Shown: positions 46,098 to 55,434, numbered from the stretch's first letter. The stretch is 64,000 bases of DNA from Fundidesulfovibrio magnetotacticus (GCF_013019105.1 NZ_BLTE01000014.1:96713-160712); one strand, 5' to 3'. Numbers and translations: made by a program. Notes: generated from the sequence alone by a model not told the origin.

Positions 46098-48122
46098 ATG
46101 GATCGAATCCGGCTATGGATGCCGCTGGCGGGGCTGGCGGCCATTTTCATTGCGCGGGCGCGCTGGCCGGAGCAGGCCGTGGGGCTCGCGTGCGTGGTGG
46201 CTTCGCTCAATCTGGCCTGGGCCAGGGCCGCGACGCACCGTCTCCTGGCCGGACGCCCGCATGTTCGGACAACGCTGGCCTGGCTCTCCCTCGCGGATTC
46301 CTGGCTGCGGTGGATCGCCGCGGCCGCCCTGGGCTTCGTGGCTGCAGGGTGGGGACAGGACATGTGGGCAGGGCTTCGTGACGCCCTGGCAAACCCCATG
46401 CCCCTCAACGCAATGGAAGGGCGCGAGACCGTCAAAGCGTGGCTGCTGGCCCAGGGGGCGAACATCTATCCGTCCATGGAAGGCCACCCCTTCCTCGTGA
46501 CCATCTATCCCCCCGTCTACCATGCGGCCACGGCAGCGAGCGCGCTCCTGACGGAATGGGGCATCGGCGCGGCCCGGCTGGCTAGCTTCGCGGCCCATCT
46601 GGCCCTGGCGGCGATGGCCGGGGCCTTCCTCCTTTGCTGGACGCGCTCCCGGACGGCGGCCCTCGGCGTTGCGCTCCTGGCCCTGGCCGAGCCCGTGCTG
46701 GCGGCCTGGGGCATTCACGCCCGGCCGGACATGCTGGCCTGGAGCCTAGCCCTGGGCGGGGCTTGGGCCTTTCTCCTGGCCTCCCGGGGGGGGCGGCGGG
46801 CCGCAAGGCTCGCCGTGTGCTCCGGCCTACTGTTCTGTCTGGCCCTGTACACGAAGCAACAGACCCTGCCGTGGCTGCTTGGGTGCCTGGCCTGGGGGGC
46901 GCTGGCCGGGCCGGCTGGGCGGCGCGCCGTCCCGTGGGCCGCAGGGACGGTCCTGGTTTCGGGGGGGGCTCTGTTGTGCGGGCTCTCGCTGGCCTTCGGG
47001 GAAGGTTTCCTGCGGGACGTGTTCCTCTATCCCCTGCGCATGAGCGCGGCCGCGGGGGTCAGTTCGGGGGAGAACCTTCTGGTGCGGGCCATGCAGGTCT
47101 GGGAGGCTTTCCGGCCCCTGTGGATTCTGGGGACGCTGGGCGCCGCGGCATCGATGCTTGCGCGTCGATGGGAGCTTCCCGCGGCGCTTCTGGTCATGAA
47201 TGTCTTGTTTCTCCCCAGTCTGCTGGCCTCCTGGGGGGCGGACGTCAACTACGCCTTCGGAGCGCTGACGGCATCCCTCCTGGCCGCCGGCGGGCTCCTC
47301 GCCCGACTGGAACGGCTGCGCCCTTCCGGGCGCGCCCTGGCGCTGGGGGCGCTGCTCCTGGCGGTGCCGTCCCCGGGCGGCATACGGGATCGGACGGACG
47401 AGGGCTCGCGGCGCCTGGCGGCGCTGGACGGCCCCGTGCTGGCCAACACCGAAGGTGGCCATCTGTTCCTGGGCCGTCGCCCTGGGAAGGAGGTGGTCTT
47501 CTTCGACGCCATCGAAACCAGCCTCTACGAGCAGGCCGGATTCTGGCGGGCCGATTCCTCGGCCCTGGTGCGCGACATCGCCGCGCGCCGCTTCCGGCAT
47601 GTGGCGCTTTTCGGCGATTTCGCCGCCAGGGCCGTCGCGGATGCCCTGGCCGTGTTCTACAAAGCCAGCGCCCAGGCCGGATTCTACCGCGTCCTGGTCC
47701 CCGATCCGGCCGCCAGGGTGCTTCGTGTGGGGCCCGGCGGGGGCGTTACCCCGGAAGACCAGGGGGCCGGGCTGTCCGTCCTGTTGGAGGATCTCGCTCA
47801 GGAGACGGAGGGTCTGGCACCGGCCCGGGAGGGTGTCCCGGGCTTCTTGCGCGTGACCTTCGACGCTATCGAGGCTCGACCCGGCATGGAGGCGCGGGCG
47901 CGCGTGCGTCTGGCGGGGGGCCGCGCCGGATGCGTGTTGCGCGACTCCCATGGAGCGGTGCTGGCCGCACGGCAGGCAGGGGGGGAGGGGAGTCGGGATC
48001 TGGTCCTCACGGCCCGGCCCGGCGAGGGGCCGGTCACGCTCGAAGTCTCGGTGGAGGGTAGGGCCTGGCTGGAAACGCAGTACGGCGCACTGGCCGTGCT
48101 GCGCCTCGGCGTGGGGGACTAG
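46098..48122 (+). CDS. Large integral membrane protein, probable GT-C-type glycosyltransferase
   Basis: A 674-residue protein with about ten to twelve hydrophobic segments in the first 420 residues, then a soluble C-terminal region. The topology and the periplasmic-loop style (EGHPFLVTIYPPVYHAATA, then HARPDMLAWSL) resemble GT-C membrane glycosyltransferases of the ArnT/PMT type, which use a lipid-linked donor. I could not see the DxD-type catalytic motif with certainty. Start ATG 46098. Stop overlaps the convergent next gene by 4 bases (CTAG). It is a single gene, with no polysaccharide genes adjacent. Confidence 0.65.
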   Translation: MDRIRLWMPLAGLAAIFIARARWPEQAVGLACVVASLNLAWARAATHRLLAGRPHVRTTLAWLSLADSWLRWIAAAALGFVAAGWGQDMWAGLRDALANPMPLNAMEGRETVKAWLLAQGANIYPSMEGHPFLVTIYPPVYHAATAASALLTEWGIGAARLASFAAHLALAAMAGAFLLCWTRSRTAALGVALLALAEPVLAAWGIHARPDMLAWSLALGGAWAFLLASRGGRRAARLAVCSGLLFCLALYTKQQTLPWLLGCLAWGALAGPAGRRAVPWAAGTVLVSGGALLCGLSLAFGEGFLRDVFLYPLRMSAAAGVSSGENLLVRAMQVWEAFRPLWILGTLGAAASMLARRWELPAALLVMNVLFLPSLLASWGADVNYAFGALTASLLAAGGLLARLERLRPSGRALALGALLLAVPSPGGIRDRTDEGSRRLAALDGPVLANTEGGHLFLGRRPGKEVVFFDAIETSLYEQAGFWRADSSALVRDIAARRFRHVALFGDFAARAVADALAVFYKASAQAGFYRVLVPDPAARVLRVGPGGGVTPEDQGAGLSVLLEDLAQETEGLAPAREGVPGFLRVTFDAIEARPGMEARARVRLAGGRAGCVLRDSHGAVLAARQAGGEGSRDLVLTARPGEGPVTLEVSVEGRAWLETQYGALAVLRLGVGD

Positions 48123-48697
48123 AAGAAGGCGCTCGTCTCCCTGGCCCAAAGCTGAGCCCAGGGACCCGTCAGGCGCACATGCGCCACCACCGGCGCGCCG
48201 GGGTCGTGACAGGCGACGGAGGCGCTCCAGCGCGCGCCGATGGGCGTCCATACGCCCTGCTTTCCCTGGAGCAGCGCCGCGCGCCTGGGCGTTCCGCCCT
48301 GCTCCAGCAGGAGTTCCACCGAGCTGTCCTCGCCGCTCACGCGCGGATAAAACGACATCTCGCGGCTTTGCGGGCGCACCTCGAAAAGCAGGGTTTGGCC
48401 GGGCCGCCCGGCAGGGACCGTGTAGAACTTCCAGTCCTGGGCGTCAGCCGTTTCCAGGCGCGGCTGTCCCGGCTCGGCCGCCAGGAGCCGTTGGGGCAGC
48501 GGTCCCGCCTGGGGCAGTTCCTGGTGCAGACCCTGCACCAGCACGGGCTGACGTCCCGCAAGGCATTCGAGCCGTTGCAGAACTCCCTTGAGCCCCCACC
48601 AGCCGGGATCGCGTGAGGCAAACCATCCCAGTACGGCAAAGTTGGCGGCCAGTGGGGCCAGCAGGTAACGCGTGACGAACGCTCGGCGGGAAAACAA
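48119..48697 (-). CDS. Tat-like exported protein of unknown function
   Basis: 192 residues starting at TTG 48697 (AGGAG upstream). The N-terminus MFSRRAFVTRYLL has the twin-arginine pattern S-R-R-x-F-V before a hydrophobic stretch (LAPLAANFAVLGWFA), suggesting Tat export. The remainder is beta-rich (FYTVPAGRPGQTLLFEV, SFYPRVSGEDSS) with no recognised domain. It is convergent with the GT-C-like gene. No function can be given. Confidence 0.6.
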   Translation of the reverse strand: MFSRRAFVTRYLLAPLAANFAVLGWFASRDPGWWGLKGVLQRLECLAGRQPVLVQGLHQELPQAGPLPQRLLAAEPGQPRLETADAQDWKFYTVPAGRPGQTLLFEVRPQSREMSFYPRVSGEDSSVELLLEQGGTPRRAALLQGKQGVWTPIGARWSASVACHDPGAPVVAHVRLTGPWAQLWARETSAFF

Positions 48698-48806
48698 AAG
48701 GCATTCTCCTGTTGTTTCAAGACCATGGCGCGGAGTCGCTTGACGAAATGCGCGGTTTCACGTAGCGGCACCAAGGCATACATATCATTTTCAGGAGAGA
48801 GCTGTC

Positions 48807-49322
48807 ATGGACCTTCGCGCCTTGTTACGGGAAATTCCCGACGTGCCCAAGCCGGGCATCCTCTTCTTCGACATCACCCCGTTGCTGGGCGACGGCGTGG
48901 CCTTCCGCAAAGCCATCGACACCTTTGCCGAGCGTTTCGCCGACAAAGGCGCCACCAAGGTGGTCTGCGCCGAGGCGCGCGGCTTCATCTTCGGGGCGGC
49001 CCTGGCCTACAAGCTGGGCATCGGCTTCGTGCCCGTGCGCAAGCCGGGCAAGCTCCCCTGGAAGACCGCCTCCGTCACCTACGACCTGGAGTACGGCACC
49101 GACACCCTCTGCATGCACGAGGACGCCCTGCTGCACGGCGAAAAGGTCCTGGTGATCGACGACGTGCTGGCCACCGGCGGCACCCTCACGGGCATGCTCC
49201 AGCTCATGAAGAATTTCGAGGCCGAGATCGTGGGCATCGGCATCCTGGTGGAACTGTGCTTCCTCAACGGCCGCGACAAGCTCAACGGCCTGCCGCTGGA
49301 CTCCATCATCCAGATCAGCTGA
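48807..49322 (+). CDS. apt: Adenine phosphoribosyltransferase
   Basis: Converts adenine and PRPP to AMP. The 171-residue protein has the PRPP loop VLVIDDVLATGGTL and the RGFIFGAALA region of purine phosphoribosyltransferases; the N-terminus (IPDVPKPGILFFDITPLL) is the APT signature. Start 48807 has aggaga. It is followed after 62 bases by mtnP, which releases adenine from methylthioadenosine, so the pair forms a salvage module. Confidence 0.95.
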   Translation: MDLRALLREIPDVPKPGILFFDITPLLGDGVAFRKAIDTFAERFADKGATKVVCAEARGFIFGAALAYKLGIGFVPVRKPGKLPWKTASVTYDLEYGTDTLCMHEDALLHGEKVLVIDDVLATGGTLTGMLQLMKNFEAEIVGIGILVELCFLNGRDKLNGLPLDSIIQIS

Positions 49323-49384
49323 ACGGCCCCGGCCCGACAGCTCAACCAGCCGGGCGCGGCCCGGCAAGGGAACCCGCAAGCGAC

Positions 49385-50143
49385 ATGAAGATCGGCATCA
49401 TCGGCGGCAGCGGCCTGGACAACCCCGACATCCTGGAAAACCCCAGGGACTTCGAGGCGGACACCCCCTACGGCAAGCCCAACTCCACCCTGCGCCAGGG
49501 AACCATCAAGGGCCGCGACGTGGTGCTCCTGGCCCGCCATGGCCGGGGACACACCTGCCCCCCCACCTTCGTGAACTACCGGGGCAACATCCTGGCCCTC
49601 AAGGCCGCCGGGTGCACCCACATCCTGGCCACCACGGCCGTGGGCTCGCTCAAGGCCGAGATCAAACGCGGCGACCTGGTGGTGCTCGACCAGTTCATCG
49701 ACTTCACCCGCCTGCGCCCCCTCACCTTCCACGAGCGCTTCGAGCCCCACTGCCCCGTGCACACCCCCATGGCCGACCCCTTCGACCAGGGCCTGCGCGA
49801 GAGGCTCATCGCGGCCTGCGCCAAGTTCGGCTACAGCCACCACCCCACCGGCACCGTGGTGACCATCGAAGGCCCGCGCTTCTCCACCCGCGCGGAATCC
49901 AACATGTTCCGCCAGTGGGGCGCGGACGTGATCAACATGAGCATCGCCACCGAGGCCATCCTGGCCGCCGAGGCGGGCATCCCCTACGCTGCGGTGGCCA
50001 TGTCCACCGACTACGACTGCTGGAAGACCGACGAACCCCCCGTCACCTGGGAGGACATCCTGCACATCTTCAAGCAGAACGCGGAGAAGGTGACGGGCGT
50101 GCTCATCGAGGTGATCGCCGGCATGGAAGCCTCCAAGGCCTGA
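49385..50143 (+). CDS. mtnP: S-methyl-5'-thioadenosine phosphorylase
   Basis: Splits methylthioadenosine, a by-product of polyamine and other SAM reactions, into adenine and methylthioribose-1-phosphate. The 252-residue protein has the nucleoside phosphorylase pattern IGIIGGSGLD, the phosphate region ARHGRGH, and GPRFSTRAESNMFRQWGADVINMS. Start ATG 49385. It lies 4 bases upstream of the esterase gene, so a co-transcribed apt-mtnP-esterase unit is likely. Adenine then goes to Apt. Confidence 0.93.
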   Translation: MKIGIIGGSGLDNPDILENPRDFEADTPYGKPNSTLRQGTIKGRDVVLLARHGRGHTCPPTFVNYRGNILALKAAGCTHILATTAVGSLKAEIKRGDLVVLDQFIDFTRLRPLTFHERFEPHCPVHTPMADPFDQGLRERLIAACAKFGYSHHPTGTVVTIEGPRFSTRAESNMFRQWGADVINMSIATEAILAAEAGIPYAAVAMSTDYDCWKTDEPPVTWEDILHIFKQNAEKVTGVLIEVIAGMEASKA

Positions 50144-50147
50144 TGCC

Positions 50148-50891
50148 GTGACCCGTCCCGCCTGCCTGCTCCTGCACGGGTTCGGCGGCGAACCCTTCGA
50201 GATGCTCCCCCTGGCCGAGGCCCTTTCGGCCAGGGGGTTTTGCGTGAGCGTCCCCCTGCTGCCGGGCCACGGCGAGTCCGTGGAGGCCTGGAACCGCACC
50301 GGCTGGCCGGACTGGCTGGCCTGCGCCGCCCGCGACTACGAGACCCTGGAGCGCGAACACGGCCGCGTGGCCGTGCTGGGGCTCTCCATGGGGGGGAGCC
50401 TTTCCCTGGCCCTGGCCCAGCGCTACCGGCCCGCCGCCGTGGTCACCATCGCCTCGCCCGTGTTCCTCTACCGCTTCTGGCCCCCGGCGGCCACGGACTG
50501 GCGGCTGCCGCTTCTGTCGCTGCTGCGCCGCTGGCGGCCCGTGTGGCCCAATGCCGCGCGCAAGGAGGAGTCGCGCCGCATCGCCCCCTGGCAGGGCTAC
50601 GAGACGAGCACGGGCCTGAACGCCCTGGCCTCGCTGGAAGCGGGCCTGCGCGAGGTTCGGAGCTGCCTGGGCAAGGTGACGGCCCCGCTCCTGGCCCTGC
50701 ACGCCGTGGGCGACAGCAAGGTGCCCATCGAAAATCTGTGGGAGATCACCGGCAGGACGGGCTCGAAAACGCGCGAGGCCGTGGTGCTGCGGATCGACGA
50801 GCGCGTGACCTCGCGGCATATCCTCACCACGCACGCGGAGACGCGGGAGGAAGTGGCGAGGCGCAGCGTGGGTTTCGTGGAAGGAGTCTGA
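50148..50891 (+). CDS. Alpha/beta-hydrolase (esterase/lipase-like)
   Basis: A 247-residue serine hydrolase. LLLHGFGGEP is the oxyanion region, GLSMGGSLS the nucleophile elbow (serine near 84), and RHILTTHAE near the C-terminus supplies the histidine. It resembles carboxylesterases such as Est30-type enzymes. The start is GTG 50148, 4 bases after mtnP. No substrate is evident; co-transcription with mtnP does not explain it. Confidence 0.83.
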   Translation: MTRPACLLLHGFGGEPFEMLPLAEALSARGFCVSVPLLPGHGESVEAWNRTGWPDWLACAARDYETLEREHGRVAVLGLSMGGSLSLALAQRYRPAAVVTIASPVFLYRFWPPAATDWRLPLLSLLRRWRPVWPNAARKEESRRIAPWQGYETSTGLNALASLEAGLREVRSCLGKVTAPLLALHAVGDSKVPIENLWEITGRTGSKTREAVVLRIDERVTSRHILTTHAETREEVARRSVGFVEGV

Positions 50892-51460
50892 ACCAGAGGC
50901 TTGCGGGGGCGCGAGGATCGAGGGCAAGCTTAGGGAAGTGATGCCTCCGGCGGGCACAAGGCGCCTGACCTTCCGGGCCGACGACAAACCTCTTTGGCGG
51001 GGGAGGCGTTCGCTGGCGGCACTGCCGCCGCGCTCCAGTCCGCGGGTCCCGGAGGACTGCCACCGGTGTCGCAAAGTCGGAGTCGGCGGCCTCAGAGGCC
51101 CCCCCTGAAAGCATGTATTCCGGGTGGCTCCCCTTCGTCCGCGATAGGCGCCTCGCATGTTTCAACTGGCCCGAATGGGGCAGGGCGGGGCAAGGGCCGA
51201 ATAGTTAGACCATCTGCAAGAATCAGTTGAGGGCGATCCGCCGTCCATCAATATGGGGTGCTCCCAGAGGACCAGCTTGGGGCTTGATGAGTTTGGCAGG
51301 GCTGATATATTGGTTGGCAAAAATAACGGAGCGGACACTCTGGCGTGATGCATTTTTCACATCCTATCATGCGTTTTCTCATGATTTGTGTGCATCGGCA
51401 GGCATGATCATGGTGCGTGATAATTTAAAAAGCATTTATTGCCGTATTTAAGGTAAAATC
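50892..51460. other. Gene-free region, composition changes to AT-rich
   Basis: 569 bases without a supported gene. The left part is GC-rich like the host; from about 51190 on it becomes clearly AT-richer (for example the stretch 51380-51460 with taatttaaaaagcattta). It marks the left border of the foreign-looking segment that includes most of the next gene. No direct repeats, IS or tRNA border was identified. Confidence 0.55.
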
Positions 51461-53128
51461 GTGGCGGAAAGCAAGCTCAAATCATTTGTTCTGTTGTTGC
51501 TCACGACTGCTGCTGTTTTCGTGTTTCTTGAATTTGCGAGCAAATTGTATTTTTATGTATCTGTGCGTGATGAAAGCGGGCCTGCAAAGGTTGATTTTAT
51601 GGACATGCAGAGCTTCCAGAAAGGGGAGTATGCAGCGAAAGATGATCTTCTCGGATACCGCCTGATAGAGGGGAAAAAGGTCGGAGAATACTCGTTCAAT
51701 AGTCTCGGGTTCCGTGGCAAAGATTTCCAGGTGTCTAAACCAAAAGACACAATAAGAGTGATGTGTGTTGGAGGGTCGACAACAATAGGATCAAACGCAG
51801 GTGGTGACAATTATACATATCCGTATATTCTCGAGGAGCTGTTGCGTAAAGTATTCCCGAAAGGTCAGCGCATTGAGGTTATCAACGCTGGCGTGTTCGG
51901 TTATCATAGCTGGCATAGTCTGTTGCGCGTTGAGAAAGAGTTTGATCGCTACGATCCTGATTTCTATGTCTTCATGGATGGGCTCAATGATGTCATGGCC
52001 GCTTACTCCATCGATAAAAAGGCTCTTGAACACTTCGCCAATGGTGCCGGATCACCCTATCTCTCTCAATTGGTGAACAATAATTCGGAGAGTTTCGTCG
52101 GCCGCATCAGTGCATTCCTGCGGGTGTCTGCCCTGTATTCCTTGATGGAGCACGCGGGAAGAACTGTTCAAGACTGGCTGGAGTCGCTCAATTTTGATTT
52201 AAAGATGCGTGAAAAGATGGGTCTGTTTGGCTACAGGCGTAACGTAGAGCGAATGGTGTCCATTCTTCGAGAAAAGCACAAGGGGGTTGTGCTCCTTAAC
52301 TATCCTTGGATTGTTGACGGAACAATGAAGAATGAGGAGTCCGCCAGCACTCTGCCGTACAGGATTGATCCTGGTCTTCTGAAGTTGTATGATTTTGGAC
52401 GCGCCTACGTTCAGCGGACAAATGCAGAGATTGCCGCAAAATTATCGGTGCCATATGTTGATATGCAGCCCATTTTTGATGAACAAGCCAAAGAATGGGG
52501 GCTCAAACGGTTATACTCGGACAATCTTCATTTCACGAGGTATGGCAATTATCTGTTGGCCAAGGCTGTCTGCCGTGAGTTGGTCCGCAACGAAGCCTTC
52601 ACCCATATGGCTGGTCAGGCTGCGGAGAACGTCAACCTCGACGCCCTCTTCCCCGAGATGTCTTCCTGGCGGCCTCTAGAGCCGGGTGAAGCCTGCATGG
52701 GCCATGACCTTGTGGGATGGTTCGGCGTCTGTTCCGCCAAAAGCCGCATCCACGTGAGCGGATTGGACGACATCGAGATCGATCCCCTGGGAAAATGGCG
52801 CTGGGCCTATGGGGGGATGATAGGCCTAAAATTTACGGCAGAAGCCGGACAGCGTCTGCGCATCGAATTCGCCATCAACAACCCCATCCCTGGCCAGGGG
52901 CTTTCCATTCAAGCGAACGGGGTGGAGGTGTACAAAGCCACTGACATTCCCGCGCAGAAATGGCTGGTGGAAAAAAGAGAGGGGACTTGCCAGATTACGG
53001 CCAAGGCCGGTGAGAATCAGGTGAACCTCGTGTTCTTGCAGGGCAACCATCAGGGGTTCGATTTCGCGCCCGCCGATGCCCGGACTTTGAACGCAGCCGT
53101 GCTGCACTTGTCGATTGATAACCAGTAA
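51461..53128 (+). CDS. Membrane-anchored SGNH hydrolase of mixed base composition
   Basis: A 555-residue protein with an N-terminal signal anchor (about 9-30), the SGNH catalytic motifs GGSTTIGS (block I, about 104), GLNDVM (block III, about 172) and DNLHFTRYG (block V, about 353), and a C-terminal beta-rich domain after about 400. Such proteins acylate or deacylate envelope glycans, but the substrate is unknown. The first two thirds use AT-rich codons, whereas the last third is GC-rich as in the rest of the window, with a change near 52580-52660. Start is GTG 51461 after taagg. It is a likely hybrid or partly imported gene. Confidence 0.8.
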   Translation: MAESKLKSFVLLLLTTAAVFVFLEFASKLYFYVSVRDESGPAKVDFMDMQSFQKGEYAAKDDLLGYRLIEGKKVGEYSFNSLGFRGKDFQVSKPKDTIRVMCVGGSTTIGSNAGGDNYTYPYILEELLRKVFPKGQRIEVINAGVFGYHSWHSLLRVEKEFDRYDPDFYVFMDGLNDVMAAYSIDKKALEHFANGAGSPYLSQLVNNNSESFVGRISAFLRVSALYSLMEHAGRTVQDWLESLNFDLKMREKMGLFGYRRNVERMVSILREKHKGVVLLNYPWIVDGTMKNEESASTLPYRIDPGLLKLYDFGRAYVQRTNAEIAAKLSVPYVDMQPIFDEQAKEWGLKRLYSDNLHFTRYGNYLLAKAVCRELVRNEAFTHMAGQAAENVNLDALFPEMSSWRPLEPGEACMGHDLVGWFGVCSAKSRIHVSGLDDIEIDPLGKWRWAYGGMIGLKFTAEAGQRLRIEFAINNPIPGQGLSIQANGVEVYKATDIPAQKWLVEKREGTCQITAKAGENQVNLVFLQGNHQGFDFAPADARTLNAAVLHLSIDNQ

Positions 53129-53568
53129 CTCCCCGGGCGTGACCGAGCGCTCTTTGGCACGCCCCGCGCCCCGGGATCAATTCTGACCAGCGATACGGCT
53201 CTAGCAAGGAAGGGGCCCTGCGGAATGGGAAGGCCGGTTCTTGCCGCCGGGGAGGGGCGGACCGGGGGGCTGTCCACGGGGCGGTTACGCTCCAGAACGT
53301 AAGCCAGGGGCGTCATCGAAGACTGGCGCGGCCTCTGCATCGAGATCCACACCAAAGAGGCCTGGGGATAACGTCACCCAGGGCCTTCGCGGAAAGGAAT
53401 GGCTCCCGCATGCACTAGACTGGCCGCCCTCAGGTCTCAGGGAGGCGGAAGCGGCCCTGAGGGGCAGGCGCAACGCACTTCGGGGCGCGTTGCCTGCACG
53501 AACGGCTGCAAGGCCAACCTGAGGGCCTCACCCGGAAATGCTGGTTTCTTCCCCCTGGCAAAGCGTCG
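53129..53568. other. Gene-free region between the SGNH gene and cimA
   Basis: 440 bases in which no coding sequence is supported; short frames in both directions lack homology I recognise. Fragments of a decayed gene cannot be excluded. No terminator with a T run was seen for cimA. Confidence 0.5.
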
Positions 53569-55173
53569 CTAGCACTTCCCCTGCTGCTTCTTCTTGTCTT
53601 CCATCACCAGCTTGTAGTTCACCGCGTCTTCCAGGGCCTGCCAGCTGGCCTGGATGATGTTGTGGGAGACGCCCACGGTGGTCCAGGTGTCGGTCTGGTC
53701 GCCGGTGGTGATGAGCACGCGCACGTGGGACGCCGTGCCCGAGTCGTGCTTGGTCTTGGCGTTGAGCACGCGCACCTTGAAGTCCAGCAGCCGGATTTCG
53801 CTGATTTTGGGGTAGAAACGGACCAGGGCCTTGCGCAGGGAGTTGTCCAGGGCGTTCACGGGGCCAAGACCCACGGCGGCCGTATGCTCCACGTGGCCGC
53901 CCACCTGGACCATCACGGTGGCCTCGGCCAGGGGGTCTTCGCAGCCGGTCTGTTTCCAGTCCAGCACGCGGTACTTCACCAGGCTGAAGTAGCGGCGCGT
54001 CATGCCCAGGGCGCGGCGCATGAGCAGCTCGAAGGAGGCCTCCGAGGCCGAGTATTCGTAGCCCACGGCCTCCTTTTCCTTGATCTCGCGCAGGATCTCC
54101 AGCACCTCGGGCGAGCCCTTTTCCAGGGTGATGCCGTATTCCTTGGCCTTGAAGAGGATGTTGGCCTGGCCGGACATATCCGAGAGCACCACCTGGCGCA
54201 GGTTGCCCACCTTCTCGGGCTGCACGTGCTCGTAGAGGCTGGAGTCCTTGGCCACGGCGGCCACGTGCACACCGGCCTTGTGGGTGAAGGCGGACTCGCC
54301 CACGTAGGGCTGGCGCGCGAAGGGCACGCGGTTGGCCACCTCGTCCACGAAGCGCGAGGTTTCGGTGATCAGGTGCAGGCGTCCCTTGGGCAGGGCCTGG
54401 CGCTTGAGCTTGAGCTCCAGCGTGGGGATGATGGAGCAGAGGTTGGCGTTGCCGCAGCGCTCGCCGAAGCCGTTCACGGTGCCCTGCACCTGCACGGCCC
54501 CTGCCTGCACGGCCATGAGGGAGTTGGCCACGGCCATGTCGGTGTCGTTGTGGGCGTGGATGCCGATGCGCGCCAGGGGGAGTGCCTTTGTGACGTGGTC
54601 GCAGATCTTGCGCACGTCGCAGGGCAGCGTGCCGCCGTTGGTGTCGCAGAGCACGAGCACGTCGGCCCCGGCCTGATGGGCGCGCTTCAGGCATTCCATG
54701 GCGTAGTCGCGGTTGGCGCGGAAGCCGTCGAAGAAGTGCTCGGCGTCGAAGAAGAGTTCCTTGCAGCGCGGGCGCAGCCAGGCCAGGGAGTTCCCGATGA
54801 GCTCCAGGTTGCGTTCTGGCTCCACGCGCAGGGCCTCCACGGCGTGGCGGTCCCAGGTCTTGCCGAAGATGGTGATCACCGGGGCCTGGCTGGCGGCCAG
54901 GGCCTTGAGGTTGGGATCGTTTTCGGCGGCGTGCTTGGCCATGTGGGTGGAGCCGAAGGCCGCGATGCGCGAATGCTTGAGCGAGAGGGCCTGGATGTCC
55001 TCGAAGAAGCGCTTGTCGGTGGGGTTGGAGCCGGGCCAGCCGCCTTCGATGTAGTCGATGCCCAGGTCGTCGAGCTTTTGGGCGATGCGCAGCTTGTCTT
55101 CGGCGGTGAGGTTGATGTCCACGGCCTGCGCGCCGTCGCGCAGGGTGGTGTCGTAGATCTGGACCTTGACCAT
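53569..55173 (-). CDS. cimA: (R)-citramalate synthase
   Basis: Condenses pyruvate and acetyl-CoA to citramalate, the first step of an isoleucine route independent of threonine. The 534-residue protein has the HMGL-like signature VQIYDTTLRDGAQ, the metal site HAHNDTDMAVAN, GTVNGFGERCGNANL, and a C-terminal regulatory LeuA-type domain starting about residue 400. It lies downstream of lysC, 261 bases away, with hairpins in between. The length and C-terminal domain fit CimA rather than 2-isopropylmalate synthase. Confidence 0.9.
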   Translation of the reverse strand: MVKVQIYDTTLRDGAQAVDINLTAEDKLRIAQKLDDLGIDYIEGGWPGSNPTDKRFFEDIQALSLKHSRIAAFGSTHMAKHAAENDPNLKALAASQAPVITIFGKTWDRHAVEALRVEPERNLELIGNSLAWLRPRCKELFFDAEHFFDGFRANRDYAMECLKRAHQAGADVLVLCDTNGGTLPCDVRKICDHVTKALPLARIGIHAHNDTDMAVANSLMAVQAGAVQVQGTVNGFGERCGNANLCSIIPTLELKLKRQALPKGRLHLITETSRFVDEVANRVPFARQPYVGESAFTHKAGVHVAAVAKDSSLYEHVQPEKVGNLRQVVLSDMSGQANILFKAKEYGITLEKGSPEVLEILREIKEKEAVGYEYSASEASFELLMRRALGMTRRYFSLVKYRVLDWKQTGCEDPLAEATVMVQVGGHVEHTAAVGLGPVNALDNSLRKALVRFYPKISEIRLLDFKVRVLNAKTKHDSGTASHVRVLITTGDQTDTWTTVGVSHNIIQASWQALEDAVNYKLVMEDKKKQQGKC

Positions 55174-55264
55174 GCTCTCCCCTTGCCGGGCTTTCCGGCG
55201 TGTCGTCCCCGGGCTGGCGGCTGCCGCCGGGGGCGCTGGCCGCGAAAACGTCCGCCGACGCTTC

Positions 55265-55316
55265 CCGGCAGGAGGCCATGCCTCCCGTGTCTCCGGCAGG
55301 AGGCCATGCCTCCCGT
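55265..55316. repeat. Two 24-base direct repeats with palindromic core
   Basis: The unit ccggcaggaggccatgcctcccgt (written here as ccggcaggaggccatgcctc plus ccgt) occurs at 55265-55288 and 55293-55316. Each contains GGAGGC-CAT-GCCTCC, a perfect hairpin. A further partial copy (cggcagaaggcc) follows at 55322. Confidence 0.7.
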
Positions 55317-55348
55317 CTCTTCGGCAGAAGGCCGACCCATCCGGCAAT

Positions 55349-55371
55349 CCGGGAGGAGCCGGACCTCCCGG
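55349..55371. repeat. Third inverted repeat upstream of cimA
   Basis: CCGGGAGG and CCTCCCGG form an 8-bp stem around a 7-base loop (agccgga). With the two preceding hairpins it gives three stem-loops in a row between lysC and cimA. Confidence 0.6.
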
Positions 55372-55434
55372 CAGTCCGGGCCGGAAGGGGGACGCGGCGG
55401 CGCCCCCCCCATTGTCCGGCGATCGACGGCCGCG

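Larger units (their letters stand above)
55174..55434. other. Intergenic region between lysC and cimA
   Basis: 261 bases without a gene. It holds two near-identical 24-base direct repeats, each with an inner inverted repeat, and a third inverted repeat. No terminator T run was seen and no known riboswitch was recognised. Confidence 0.6.

Noticed and set aside
55265..55316. Possible CRISPR array
   Set aside because: Only two copies, 4 bases apart with no spacer-size gap, and a palindromic core. This is a tandem hairpin repeat.
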